27,726 bases of DNA. It comes from Bacteroidetes bacterium UBA4416. GTDB lineage: Bacteria > Bacteroidota > Bacteroidia > B-17B0 > Aurantibacillaceae. This document shows positions 7,728 to 15,612 of this stretch, piece by piece. The stretch lies in assembly GCA_002390745.1 (NCBI GenBank), contig DGQK01000039.1, forward strand, positions 2,163-29,888, in the 5' to 3' direction. The first letter of the stretch is position 1. Each line of letters starts with the position of its first letter. The position numbers were made by a program, and so were the translations under genes. The notes under the pieces were generated by a model. That model saw only the letters and a program-made list of their open reading frames with translations, searched no databases and was not told the DNA's origin.

Positions 7728-8426
7728 ATGAGAACACCTTCCACTACAGCCATTCCGGCGTCGGCGCTTGATTTTCTGAAGCTCCTGAAAAAGAACAACA
7801 ACCGCGACTGGTTTAATGCGCATAAGGAACGCTACCTCGAAGAGCTGGAACATCTCGTGCGTTTTGCAGACGCCGTATTGAAGGAGCTGAACAAGGAGGA
7901 CATGATTGAAACCCCAAGCGGAAAGAAAAGCCTTCACCGCATCTACCGCGATACCCGTTTCTCCAAAGAAAAAACGCCATACAAAACCAACTGGAGCGGG
8001 GGCTACAAGCGCGCTACCAAACTGAGAAGAGGCGGTTATTATTTTCACATTGAGCCGGGAAACAGCTTTGTAGCCGGTGGTTTCTGGGGGCCAAATCCTG
8101 CAGACCTGAAGCGGATCCGCGATGAGATCGCCTTCGATGCGGCACCGCTGAGAAAAATCTTAAAGTCAAAAAATTTCCTGAAGACCTTCGGCACCTTGCA
8201 GGGAGAACAGGTGAAAACCACTCCCAAAGGCTACGATGCAGCCAATGAAGGGATCGACCTCTTGCGTTACAAGCAGTACCTTCTTATCAGGCCCTTCACA
8301 GACGAGGAGGTGTTGTCGCCCTCCTTTGTAAAAGAAACCCTTAGCACCTTCCGGCACATGCGCCCATTCTTCGATTACATGAGCGAGGTGCTCACCACAG
8401 ATATCAACGGGATTTCAATAGTGTAA
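7728..8426 (+). CDS. DUF2461 (TIGR02453) family protein
   Basis: This 232-residue protein fits DUF2461 along its whole length: LDFLKLLKKNNNRDWFNAHKE at the N-terminus, RIYRDTRFSKEKTPYKTN in the middle, then YYFHIEPGNSFVAGGFW. A C-terminal part contains GIDLLRYKQYLLIRPF and a helical end. The biochemical role of the family is unknown. It is soluble with no signal peptide. The promoter box at 7703-7710 suggests independent transcription. Downstream, the palindromic repeat at 8429-8507 separates it from the convergent GNAT gene. Confidence 0.85.
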   Translation: MRTPSTTAIPASALDFLKLLKKNNNRDWFNAHKERYLEELEHLVRFADAVLKELNKEDMIETPSGKKSLHRIYRDTRFSKEKTPYKTNWSGGYKRATKLRRGGYYFHIEPGNSFVAGGFWGPNPADLKRIRDEIAFDAAPLRKILKSKNFLKTFGTLQGEQVKTTPKGYDAANEGIDLLRYKQYLLIRPFTDEEVLSPSFVKETLSTFRHMRPFFDYMSEVLTTDINGISIV

Positions 8427-8428
8427 AC

Positions 8429-8511
8429 CACATAGGTACATAGAATCATAGAGAACAGGAAGGAACCATAGAGTGGGTCTATGTGAAATTTTCTATGTGC
8501 CTATGTGATAA
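8429..8511. repeat. Imperfect palindromic intergenic repeat between convergent genes
   Basis: CACATAGGTACATAGAA at 8429-8445 is matched by TTCTATGTGCCTATGTG at 8491-8507: a 17-bp inverted repeat with one G-U pair. It is followed by ATAAAAAA. Smaller CATAG and CTATG copies fill the centre. The element occupies almost the whole 93-bp gap between two convergent genes, so it could end transcription from both sides. CATAG/CTATG-rich palindromes of this kind are, as I recall, common between genes in Bacteroidota. Confidence 0.75.
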
Positions 8512-8519
8512 AAAAGGTT

Positions 8520-8804
8520 CTACTTGGCCCTGACATCCGCCCATTCCGGAATTTTATCAAACAGGCTTTTGGCAAATGGGCAAAGCGGCAAAATGGTATA
8601 GCCTTTTTTGCGGGCAAATTCCACAGCGGCATGTACCAGCTGCTTGCCCAGGCCTTTGCCTTCGCCGCCTTCGTTTACCTGTGTATGGTCGATGATGAAT
8701 TTATGATCGCCGGCATACACATAGGTCATAATGGCTAAGGTTTTGCCGTTTTCTTTGATATAAAAATTACCGTTCTTTTCGGTATCGTGCTGTTTCACTT
8801 CCAT
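8520..8804 (-). CDS. Small GNAT-type N-acetyltransferase (YidJ/Acetyltransf_CG-like)
   Basis: From the ATG at 8804 this is a 94-residue protein, the usual length of the short GNAT_like class (PF14542). It shows FYIKENGKTLAIMTYVYAG, a strand with HTQVNEGGEGKGLGKQLV (the acetyl-CoA pyrophosphate loop), and a C-terminal PLCPFAKSLFDKIPEW typical of this subfamily. The substrate is unknown. An upstream ATG at 8870 would add a 22-residue basic extension not seen in the family, so the shorter start is preferred. TATCTTTA at 8823-8830, one base off the -7 consensus, lies 18 bp upstream of that ATG and supports it. Confidence 0.82.
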   Translation of the reverse strand: MEVKQHDTEKNGNFYIKENGKTLAIMTYVYAGDHKFIIDHTQVNEGGEGKGLGKQLVHAAVEFARKKGYTILPLCPFAKSLFDKIPEWADVRAK

Positions 8805-8822
8805 ATTGTTTATGCTATAGCG

Positions 8823-8830
8823 TAAAGATA
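8823..8830 (-). promoter_or_regulatory. Weak candidate -7 box of the small GNAT gene
   Basis: On the minus strand the octamer is TATCTTTA, with a single mismatch to TAnnTTTG in the last base. It lies 18 bp before the preferred ATG at 8804. Confidence 0.28.
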
Positions 8831-8898
8831 CGTATAAACTATTTCGCAGGAAATGCTTTTTTATTATCATAGATCAATGTGAAGCCGCTTTTTTAGGT

Positions 8899-8907
8899 TA
8901 ATCTTTG
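8899..8907 (+). promoter_or_regulatory. Candidate -7 box of the yceI-like gene (3-nt spacer variant)
   Basis: TAATCTTTG has the TA and TTTG halves of the consensus, but separated by three bases instead of two. It lies 48 bp before the ATG at 8956. Confidence 0.3.
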
Positions 8908-8955
8908 TATCGTCAAAACAAGTAATCGATTTAAAAACCTAAAAACTCAGATAAT

Positions 8956-9495
8956 ATGAACGCAACAGCAAACAAATGGGTGATTGACCCAACACACTCC
9001 GAAGTACAATTCAAAGTAAAACACCTGGTGATCTCTACGGTAACCGGTGCCTTCAAAACGTTTTCAGGCGATGCCACTTTTGAAGGCGACAAGCTGGAAA
9101 ACGCGAAAATCAATTTCACGATGGATCCTGCCAGCATTGATACCAATCAGGAACAACGCGACGGGCATTTGAAATCACCTGAATTTTTCGATGTTGAGAA
9201 ATACCCAAGTATTACCTTTGAATCAACTTCCGTAAAGCATGCCAAAGGCGACCTGTATAAAATTGCCGGTAACCTCACGATCAAAGGCGTAACCAAAGCC
9301 GTTGAAATCGAAGCAGAACATGGTGGAACAGCAGTTGATCCTTATGGAAACACCAAAATGGGCTTTGAAGTAACAGGCACTGTTAACCGTAAAGAGTTTG
9401 GCTTAACCTGGAATGCCGTGACCGAAGCCGGTAGCGTGGTTGTGGGCGAAGACATTAAATTAATGGCTAATATCCAGTTGGTGAAACAAGCTTAA
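8956..9495 (+). CDS. YceI-family lipocalin-like protein (cytoplasmic form)
   Basis: This 179-residue protein matches YceI throughout: WVIDPTHSEVQFKVKHL at the N-terminus, then FSGDATFEGDKLENAKINFT, RDGHLKSPEFFDVEKYPSITF, and a C-terminal FGLTWNAVTEAGSVVVGEDI. YceI folds as a lipocalin-like barrel that binds long polyisoprenoid or lipid-like molecules. Many YceI proteins are periplasmic, but this one starts directly at the domain with no signal peptide, so it is probably cytoplasmic. Its ligand is unknown. It has its own candidate promoter and a clear terminator, so it is likely monocistronic. Confidence 0.92.
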   Translation: MNATANKWVIDPTHSEVQFKVKHLVISTVTGAFKTFSGDATFEGDKLENAKINFTMDPASIDTNQEQRDGHLKSPEFFDVEKYPSITFESTSVKHAKGDLYKIAGNLTIKGVTKAVEIEAEHGGTAVDPYGNTKMGFEVTGTVNRKEFGLTWNAVTEAGSVVVGEDIKLMANIQLVKQA

Positions 9496-9517
9496 TTGCT
9501 TTAAGGTTTAGAAATAG

Positions 9518-9547
9518 AAAATCCTGCCCTAAGGCGGGATTTTTTAT
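9518..9547 (+). terminator. Rho-independent terminator of the yceI-like gene
   Basis: AAAATCCTGCC (9518-9528) pairs with GGCGGGATTTT (9533-9543) with one G-U pair around a short loop, followed by T residues. It lies between convergent genes, but the A-run on the other side is short, so it mainly serves the plus strand. Confidence 0.85.
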
Positions 9548-9564
9548 TTAAAGCAAACCGGAAA

Positions 9565-10407
9565 TTAAAATAGTTTCAGCTGCGAAGGCTGTAAGAAGGT
9601 TGTCATACGTGCCTGTGATAGCGTCATCACATGGCTGGTGGCCTGCGTGATCTCATGTACTTCCGTTTCATAGTAGCGGGACGCAACCACGATTTTAGTA
9701 TGGCCCGCATGATTTTCAAATAACTGTTTCACCAGTTCGGGGCTGTTATTGTCTTTTGACAGGTGAGACAGGATGAGGTGGCTGATGTGATCGGAACGGT
9801 GATTATTAAAGAGCTCCAGCGATTCATGATTGGAAAGGTGGCCATGTCCGCCCGAAATCCGTTTTTTCAGGTGGTAAGGATACATCCCAGATTCCAGCAT
9901 CTCTTTGTCGTAATTGGCTTCCAGGAATACGGCATGGCATTGTTTGAAATAGCGGATCACATTTGCGCAACAGGAGCCGATATCGGTAAAGACACCGATG
10001 TGGATGTTATTGGCGCTCACCACAAAACTGTAAGGATCGGCAGCATCATGCCGTTTCGAAAATGGCTTCACAAAAAGATTGCCCAGCTGGACCTCTTCGT
10101 CGGAGCGGAAAGAACGGATGAGGTCCGGACGGAGGATCATGCGGCTGCTTTTGAGCGTTGCCGGCGTGATGTATACAGGCAGCTGGTATTTTTTGGAAAG
10201 CACTTCCACGCCGCGGATATGATCGGAGTGCTCGTGCGAAATAAAAATAGCTTTTACTGTCTGCATGCTAAGTCCGATGCGGGCCATGCGTTTTTCCACC
10301 TCGCGGCAGGAGATGCCCACATCTACCAGTACCGCTTCGCTGCCATACGACACGTAATAGCAATTACCGTTGCTTCCTGAATTTAATGAGGCGATCCTGA
10401 CAGACAT
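9565..10407 (-). CDS. MBL-fold metallo-hydrolase, YycJ/WalJ-like
   Basis: This 280-residue protein begins with the YycJ-type strand LNSGSNGNCYYVSYGSEAVLVDVG and carries the metallo-beta-lactamase motif HEHSDH at 58-63. Further conserved pieces are FTDIGSCC (a metal-bridging aspartate), EANYDKEML and LILSHLSKDNNSPE, whose histidine is a likely metal ligand. The YycJ group includes 5' exonucleases linked to DNA repair; the reaction here is inferred from family only. It is soluble. It diverges from the alpha/beta hydrolase gene across a 133-bp gap, in which TATCTTTTG at 10456-10464 (minus strand, 3-nt spacer) is a possible -7 box. Confidence 0.88.
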   Translation of the reverse strand: MSVRIASLNSGSNGNCYYVSYGSEAVLVDVGISCREVEKRMARIGLSMQTVKAIFISHEHSDHIRGVEVLSKKYQLPVYITPATLKSSRMILRPDLIRSFRSDEEVQLGNLFVKPFSKRHDAADPYSFVVSANNIHIGVFTDIGSCCANVIRYFKQCHAVFLEANYDKEMLESGMYPYHLKKRISGGHGHLSNHESLELFNNHRSDHISHLILSHLSKDNNSPELVKQLFENHAGHTKIVVASRYYETEVHEITQATSHVMTLSQARMTTFLQPSQLKLF

Positions 10408-10540
10408 AGAAAACGCAAGATACGATTTTCAGACTGCTTTAAGCCGGGCAGCATCCAAAAGATATAAACCGAAGCCCGTTAAACAGATCCGTTTTTACAG
10501 GCATTAAAAAATACGTATTTTTAGTTTCCGGGACCGCTCA

Positions 10541-11344
10541 ATGGCTCCCGTTTGTCCTATGAAAACTCCCGAAATAGCCGCTCACGCTCCCATCAACGGC
10601 ATCAGCATGTATTATGAGATCTATGGCGCCGGCGAGCTGCCTTTGGTATTGATCCACGGCGGCGGTTCTACCATTCAGTCTTCTTTCGGAAATTTTCTGC
10701 CTTTGCTGGCAGATTATGGGAAGATCATTGCCGTAGAGCTCCAGGCCCATGGGCGTACGGGCGACCGCGATGCGCCCGAATCCTTCGAGCAGGACGCCGA
10801 TGATGTGGCAGGGCTTTTGAAATATTTGAACATACCTAAAGCCAATATCCTGGGATTTAGCAACGGCGGCACCACCACCTTACAGATTGCCGTAAGGCAT
10901 CCGCAGCTGGTGAATAAGCTTGTAGCCATTGCGGCTGCCTGGAAGCGGGAAGGCCTCATCCCCGGATTTTTTGAAGGCATGGAGGGCGCCACACTCGATC
11001 ACATGCCGGCTTTATTAAAGGAGGCTTACCTCAGGATCAATCCCGATCAGAATGGCTTGCAGGTGATGTTTGAGAAGGATAAGCAGCGTATGATCGCCTT
11101 CACGGATGGCAGCGAAGAAGCGCTGAAAGCGATACAAGCCCCGGCTTTGTTTATGGTGGCCGACAAAGATGTGATCAGCGTCGAGCATACGGCGGAGATG
11201 AGCAGGCTGGTACCCAATGCACAACTGGCAGTATTGCCGGGGTACCACGGTTCTTTCATCGGTGAGGTGTGTGCCATGGATCATGAAAGCCCGGCAATGG
11301 GCCTGGCTGCAGGTATCATCAACGCGTTTTTAAGTGACCATTAA
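10541..11344 (+). CDS. Alpha/beta hydrolase
   Basis: This 267-residue protein has the alpha/beta hydrolase fold. HGGGS near residue 39 is the oxyanion region. GFSNGG gives the nucleophile Ser107 in a G-x-S-x-G elbow. Asp208 or Asp210 (VADKD) is the likely acid, and His236 in GYHGSF the base. The sequence closely resembles a Bacteroidota family of uncharacterised hydrolases with PINGISMYYEIYG at the start. Homologues often have a signal peptide; this one lacks it. The substrate is unknown. The start could also be Met7 at 10559 (MKTPEIAAHA), since MAPVCP adds nothing recognisable. Confidence 0.88.
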   Translation: MAPVCPMKTPEIAAHAPINGISMYYEIYGAGELPLVLIHGGGSTIQSSFGNFLPLLADYGKIIAVELQAHGRTGDRDAPESFEQDADDVAGLLKYLNIPKANILGFSNGGTTTLQIAVRHPQLVNKLVAIAAAWKREGLIPGFFEGMEGATLDHMPALLKEAYLRINPDQNGLQVMFEKDKQRMIAFTDGSEEALKAIQAPALFMVADKDVISVEHTAEMSRLVPNAQLAVLPGYHGSFIGEVCAMDHESPAMGLAAGIINAFLSDH

Positions 11345-11488
11345 CAAGTCAGCAAAAGCGTCAACGACATCAGGAGGTTCGTGCACGCCCTGATGAAAAA
11401 TGTTGCAGCTATGCGATTTCGCGGACTGTTATTGTCGGGATAGATGGAACTACCACCGGAATTTTCTTTTGGGAAGTTAAGGCCTATC

Positions 11489-12292
11489 TTACCTGCTTTC
11501 TATAAACTGCTTGTGGATCTGAGGATTGCTGCAAAACAGTTCGTCGCCGCTTAGCAGTTTGCCGCTCGTACCGGAGAAGTCTGAGACCTTGCCTCCGGCT
11601 GATTCGGCAATACAGACCGCTGCTGCCACGTCCGGGAAATCGAACCCGGTGCCCATGGTAAAGTCCAGGCGGTTGGCTGCGACACCCATTATAGAGCCGG
11701 GCAGGTTTTCGATCACGTTATTATAAGCCGGGCGGCTACTCACCGTTTCGGTGAATCTTCTGAAATGCTTGTACTGTTCCATATGCGGAAACACCTTTAC
11801 CTCTCTGGTATGGTGAATCAGGTATGCCGCTTCTTCAGAAAGCGGCGCGTCTTTTATCACGTGAACTTCCTGGAAAGTGGCGGCGCCATCGCCTTTCTCG
11901 CCTGTGGTAATAGTCGATTCCAGGTAGTTCAGGTGCAGGCCCAGTAACAGCTCATTGTCCTGCATCAGTGCAATACTGGTGTAGGCGCAGCGCATAAAAC
12001 GGTACACTGCAGGAGAAACGACCCAGGTCAATGCAGAGCCGGGTTGAGGTTCGCCCTTCCACCAGAAAGCTGCTGAAGGAACTGTAGCGTGCAATTGCGC
12101 TGCTAAAAGCGGTTGCGTCACAGCGCCGAATGCCTCCATGATCTCCAGCTCTCTTTGTTCCATTCTGTCACTGCCGCTCATGTTGAACAGACCGGCCTGT
12201 GCAGACGAATACTCTTCAATGCGGGTATAAAGATCTTCACAGAGCGAGAATACCACATCTGTAACTGCTTTAATGTCGACAGGTTCTTTCAT
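11489..12292 (-). CDS. Divergent inositol monophosphatase-like protein, metal site degraded
   Basis: The overall layout follows the IMPase fold: an N-terminal helical part, WVVSPAVYRFMRCAYTSIALM where active members have W-I-x-D-P-x-D-G-T-x-N-F, and a C-terminal half with GSIMGVAANRLDF and FPDVAAAVCIAESAGGKVSDFSG. The last matches the family W-D-x-A-A-x-x-x-x-x-x-x-A-G-G. Asp221 of that motif and Glu81 (KGE) are retained, but both aspartates of the DPxDGT motif are absent (SPAVYR at 93-98). This predicts weak or no classic two/three-metal phosphatase activity. At 267 residues it has normal length and no frameshift, so it may be a pseudoenzyme rather than a pseudogene. A -7-like box precedes it. 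Confidence 0.75.
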   Translation of the reverse strand: MKEPVDIKAVTDVVFSLCEDLYTRIEEYSSAQAGLFNMSGSDRMEQRELEIMEAFGAVTQPLLAAQLHATVPSAAFWWKGEPQPGSALTWVVSPAVYRFMRCAYTSIALMQDNELLLGLHLNYLESTITTGEKGDGAATFQEVHVIKDAPLSEEAAYLIHHTREVKVFPHMEQYKHFRRFTETVSSRPAYNNVIENLPGSIMGVAANRLDFTMGTGFDFPDVAAAVCIAESAGGKVSDFSGTSGKLLSGDELFCSNPQIHKQFIESR

Positions 12293-12308
12293 AACGTTCT
12301 ATTCATTA

Positions 12309-12317
12309 CAAAATTTA
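12309..12317 (-). promoter_or_regulatory. Candidate -7 box of the IMPase-like gene (3-nt spacer variant)
   Basis: On the minus strand TAAATTTTG has TA and TTTG separated by three bases. It lies 16 bp before the ATG at 12292, in the 60-bp gap after the elaA-like gene. Confidence 0.3.
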
Positions 12318-12352
12318 AGTTGTTAAGAAAATAAGGTACTCAGGACAAGTAT

Positions 12353-12802
12353 TCACGAAACGTGATACATCATTTTGATATGAGGAATGCCATCTTCCGG
12401 GTAAACGTCGCTTTTCGTCACAAATCCCAGATCCATGTAAAATCTCTCCAGGTACTGTTGTGCCGAGATGGTGATCGTGTCTGTCTTAAAATGGCGCAGG
12501 CATTCGCTCATGCAATAGGCCATCAGTTCTTTTCCATAGCCATGCCTGCGAAAGGCCGCTGCAACCGCCACACGCCCGATCGCTGCCGAATCATAGGCAA
12601 GGCCCGGAGGCACCAGCCTGGCATAAGCCGCCAGCTGCGTACCGTCAAAGCCCATCACGTGCAGGCACTCCTGGTCTTTGTTATCTGGGTCAGCGTAGGG
12701 GCAATTCTGCTCCACTACAAACACCTCCGACCTCAGGCGCAGCAGCTCATAAAGCTCTTGCGTGCTCAGCTCCCCGAACGGTTTGGTGCTAAAGAGGATC
12801 AT
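12353..12802 (-). CDS. ElaA-like GNAT N-acetyltransferase
   Basis: This 149-residue protein has the length and layout of ElaA: an N-terminal part with LYELLRLRSEVFVVEQNCPYAD-x-D-x-KD, a strand with AAYARLVPPG, then IGRVAVAAAFRRHGYGKELM, where R-R-x-G-Y-G is the acetyl-CoA pyrophosphate loop. The C-terminus contains AQQYLERFYMDLGFV, also typical. The substrate is unknown. It begins 24 bp after the CoA-binding gene on the same strand and is probably the last gene of an operon that starts at the mannose-1-phosphate guanylyltransferase. Confidence 0.88.
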   Translation of the reverse strand: MILFSTKPFGELSTQELYELLRLRSEVFVVEQNCPYADPDNKDQECLHVMGFDGTQLAAYARLVPPGLAYDSAAIGRVAVAAAFRRHGYGKELMAYCMSECLRHFKTDTITISAQQYLERFYMDLGFVTKSDVYPEDGIPHIKMMYHVS

Positions 12803-12826
12803 TGTGGAAATACAGCCTCAAAAACA

Positions 12827-13195
12827 TTAATACTGTTTGATGGAAAGCAGCACAAGCGTGCAGGCTTCTTCCGTTTCAATGCCCTTATCAGCTGCCATCT
12901 TTTCGAATTCCGGATTTTCAGTGCCCGGATTAAAGATGATGCGCTTCGGTTTCAGGGAAAGAATATAATCGTACCAGTAAGGCTGGTTATCGGGCCCGAC
13001 ATAAAGGCTTACCGTATCAACATTCTCCAGGGCAGGCTTATCGGTAATGATCTCCAGTCCGTTGATAGAGCCTTTCCTTAGTCCGACAGGATATACCGTG
13101 TGTTGGTGGTTCTGAAGGCTGATGGTGGCCTTGTAGCTGTAGCGGTCCGCGTTAGGCGATGCGCCTATCACCACGGTGGTTTTGTTACTCGACAT
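12827..13195 (-). CDS. CoA-binding protein (CoA_binding_2 family)
   Basis: This 122-residue protein is a single Rossmann-type CoA_binding_2 domain (PF13380). It starts KTTVVIGASPNADRYSYKA, where the glycine-alanine-serine loop binds nucleotide, followed by VYPVGLRKGSINGL and IIFNPGTENPEFE. Related domains occur in succinyl-CoA ligase and in stand-alone proteins such as YccU; a binding rather than catalytic role is likely. The ATG at 13195 is chosen because the domain begins right after it; an earlier ATG at 13240 lies inside the MFS gene. The start overlaps the end of the MFS gene by 11 bp, which suggests coupled translation. Confidence 0.88.
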   Translation of the reverse strand: MSSNKTTVVIGASPNADRYSYKATISLQNHQHTVYPVGLRKGSINGLEIITDKPALENVDTVSLYVGPDNQPYWYDYILSLKPKRIIFNPGTENPEFEKMAADKGIETEEACTLVLLSIKQY

Positions 13196-14453
13196 AATCC
13201 AGGTCTTTATGAAATGTTTCTTCCAGGTAATACAATGCAATAAATCCTATGCCAATGATGATGGCACCGGTAATCTGGGTAGCCAGCAGCTTATCCACAC
13301 TGAAAGCAGAGATGATGAAGTTAAGCAGCAGCGAAATAAGAATGGTGGAGCCGCGCACAAAATTGGGAGCCGTTGTGGTTGCCGTAGCCCGGATGTTGGT
13401 GCCGAACAGCTCCGAAGCCGTGCTGATAAACACCGCCCAATAGCCGGTGGCAAAGCCGATAAAGGCCACGATACTGTAAAAAACAGCTACCGATGTGCCA
13501 CCGGAAATAAAATAGAGCACCACACCCAATACCGTCATTGATAAGAAAAGGCCCAGCGCCTTCTTCCGCGATTTGAGGTACTGGCTGATCAGCCCTGAAG
13601 CCACATCGCCCACCGTGATCCCGGCGTAAGCAAACATGATGGATTTGCCCGCCGAAACCGCACCCTCCGGCAGTCCCAGGCTCTCGCTCAGTTCCGGCGA
13701 AAATAAGACCAGCGTTCCCATCACGTACCATACCGGCACCGTGACGAAAATAATGCAGAGGTATTTTCTGAGGTTTTTCGCATTGGAAAAAAGCTGTAAG
13801 ATATTACCGCGAGCCACCTTCTCATCACTCTTCACCTGGGCAAACATGCCCGATTCCAGGATACCGATGCGGAGCACCAGCAAGGCCAGGCCCATAGCAC
13901 CGCCGAGGTAAAAAGAATAACGCCAGTTGGTGATCACATCGCCCATAAAACCCGCGACTACCGCACCGAACACACCCACAGTGGCTACAATCGTTGCGCC
14001 GTATCCGCGCCGCTCCTTGCTCATGCTTTCGCTTACCAGCGTGATACCTGCGCCCAACTCTCCGGCAAGGCCAAAGCCCGAAATAAATCTCAGAACGATA
14101 TAGGCATCGGTGCTGTGTACCATGCCATTGGCAATGTTGGCCAGCGAGTAGGTGAGGATAGAGCCGAAAAGCACGGAAAGCCTGCCTTTTTTATCGCCGA
14201 GAATGCCCCAGAAGATGCCGCCGATGATCATGCCGGCCATCTGCCAGTTGAGGAGAAGCTTGCCGTAAGAGGCATTCAAAAGTTTTTTGACGGCATCCGA
14301 GATGCCGGGGTACTGTTCGGGCAGGATCTCGTTCAGGCTTTGCGCCCTTTCCACGCCAAAAAGCAGCAGGTCGTAAATATCAACAAAATAGCCGAGGGCG
14401 GCCACGATGATGAGCTTATTGAGGTTTTTCGAAGGGGCCGGCGCCTGCTGCAT
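13185..14453 (-). CDS. Major facilitator superfamily transporter
   Basis: This 422-residue membrane protein has about twelve hydrophobic segments. The loop between helices 2 and 3 carries the MFS motif A as GDKKGR (86-91), and VLRFISGFGLAGELGAGITLVSES is typical of helix 4 to 5 in the sugar/metabolite:H+ symporter group. GYFVDIYDLLLFG in helix 1 has two acidic residues that could take part in proton or substrate coupling. The substrate cannot be read from the sequence. The gene begins 16 bp after the guanylyltransferase stop codon, so both are probably on one transcript, but a sugar-related substrate is only a guess. Confidence 0.9.
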   Translation of the reverse strand: MQQAPAPSKNLNKLIIVAALGYFVDIYDLLLFGVERAQSLNEILPEQYPGISDAVKKLLNASYGKLLLNWQMAGMIIGGIFWGILGDKKGRLSVLFGSILTYSLANIANGMVHSTDAYIVLRFISGFGLAGELGAGITLVSESMSKERRGYGATIVATVGVFGAVVAGFMGDVITNWRYSFYLGGAMGLALLVLRIGILESGMFAQVKSDEKVARGNILQLFSNAKNLRKYLCIIFVTVPVWYVMGTLVLFSPELSESLGLPEGAVSAGKSIMFAYAGITVGDVASGLISQYLKSRKKALGLFLSMTVLGVVLYFISGGTSVAVFYSIVAFIGFATGYWAVFISTASELFGTNIRATATTTAPNFVRGSTILISLLLNFIISAFSVDKLLATQITGAIIIGIGFIALYYLEETFHKDLDYVE

Positions 14454-14469
14454 ATAGAGGGGTTATCCG

Positions 14470-15558
14470 TTAAACATATTTGTCGCCTTTCAGAACCTTC
14501 ACATCGTTCACAAAGTTGCGGATCTGCTGCTCGTCCTGCTTTTTGCAGATCATTAATACACCTTCGGATTCCACAACAATATAATCTTTCAGGCCCTGTA
14601 ACACCACCAGTTTATCATTGGGCACATGCACAATGCAGTTCTGGCAGTCGTATTCCATAATGTTTTTTCCCACCAGGGCATTATTGCCCTTATCGTGCTT
14701 GATGTGTGTAAACAGGGAACCCCAGGTGCCAAGGTCGCTCCAGCCAATAATCGAAGAGCGCACGTATACATTCTTCGCTTTCTCCATCACACTGTAATCG
14801 ATAGAGTCGTTCTTACAGATGTTATAGGCCCGCTTGATGAACTCTTCTTCGGAAGGCGTATTGTAATGCTCCTGGCCCTCCTTGAAAATATTAGCCAGCT
14901 CCGGATCGAGCTGTTCGAAGGCATGAATGATGCTTTTGGTGCTCCATACAAAGATGCCGCTGTTCCACAGGAACTCGCCGGTTTCGATGAACAGCTTGGC
15001 CTGTTCCAGCTGCGGTTTCTCCATGAAGGTTTTCACCTTGTAAATGCGCTTGTCTTTTTCCTTTACCGGCGAATCGATGAACTGGATGTAGCCGTAGCCC
15101 GTATCAGGCCGCGAAGGCTTGATGCCAAGCGTTACCAGGCACTCTTCCTCCTTTGCTTTCGCAAAACAGGATTTGATTGCCTTGACGAAAGTTTCCTCCT
15201 TCGTGATCAGGTGATCGGACGGAGCCACTACCGTCAGCGCATTTGGATTCAGCTTGTGGATCTTGTAAGAGGCATAGGCAATGCAGGGCGCCGTGTTTTT
15301 GCGCGCAGGCTCCGTTAAAATATTTTCTTTGGGTAATTCGGGTAATTGCTCAATTACCAGCTGTTCATAAATAGCATTGGTAACCACATAAATATTATTC
15401 AGCGGACAGAGTTCACGGAACCTGTCGAAAGTTTGTTGCAGTAAGGTTCTGCCGGTGCCTAAAATATCTAAAAATTGCTTGGGATGATTGGTGGTACTCA
15501 TTGGCCAAAAACGTGACCCTACGCCACCAGCCATAATAATACAGTACTGATTTTTCAT
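14470..15558 (-). CDS. manC: Mannose-1-phosphate guanylyltransferase
   Basis: The enzyme makes GDP-mannose from mannose-1-phosphate and GTP, a precursor for surface polysaccharide and GDP-fucose. The nucleotidyltransferase signature GGVGSRFWPMS lies at 11-21 with a lysine following in HPKQFL. APSDHLI, TGYGYIQF, FMEKP, NSGIFVW and DLGTWGSL are further family blocks. At 362 residues it is the single-domain form, without the C-terminal mannose-6-phosphate isomerase of longer ManC proteins. It looks like the first gene of a cluster with an MFS transporter, a CoA-binding protein and an ElaA-like enzyme. TAAATTAG at 15571-15578 is a weak -7-like box 12 bp upstream of the ATG. Confidence 0.93.
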   Translation of the reverse strand: MKNQYCIIMAGGVGSRFWPMSTTNHPKQFLDILGTGRTLLQQTFDRFRELCPLNNIYVVTNAIYEQLVIEQLPELPKENILTEPARKNTAPCIAYASYKIHKLNPNALTVVAPSDHLITKEETFVKAIKSCFAKAKEEECLVTLGIKPSRPDTGYGYIQFIDSPVKEKDKRIYKVKTFMEKPQLEQAKLFIETGEFLWNSGIFVWSTKSIIHAFEQLDPELANIFKEGQEHYNTPSEEEFIKRAYNICKNDSIDYSVMEKAKNVYVRSSIIGWSDLGTWGSLFTHIKHDKGNNALVGKNIMEYDCQNCIVHVPNDKLVVLQGLKDYIVVESEGVLMICKKQDEQQIRNFVNDVKVLKGDKYV

Positions 15559-15612
15559 AATTATAAAGCACTAATTTACACAAAAAAAGTGGGATTAAAA
15601 CTAAAAAAAGCC

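Noticed and set aside
11345..11488. Terminator between the convergent alpha/beta hydrolase and IMPase-like genes
   Set aside because: CATCAGG and CCTGATG can pair around 14 nt, but no T-run follows on either strand.
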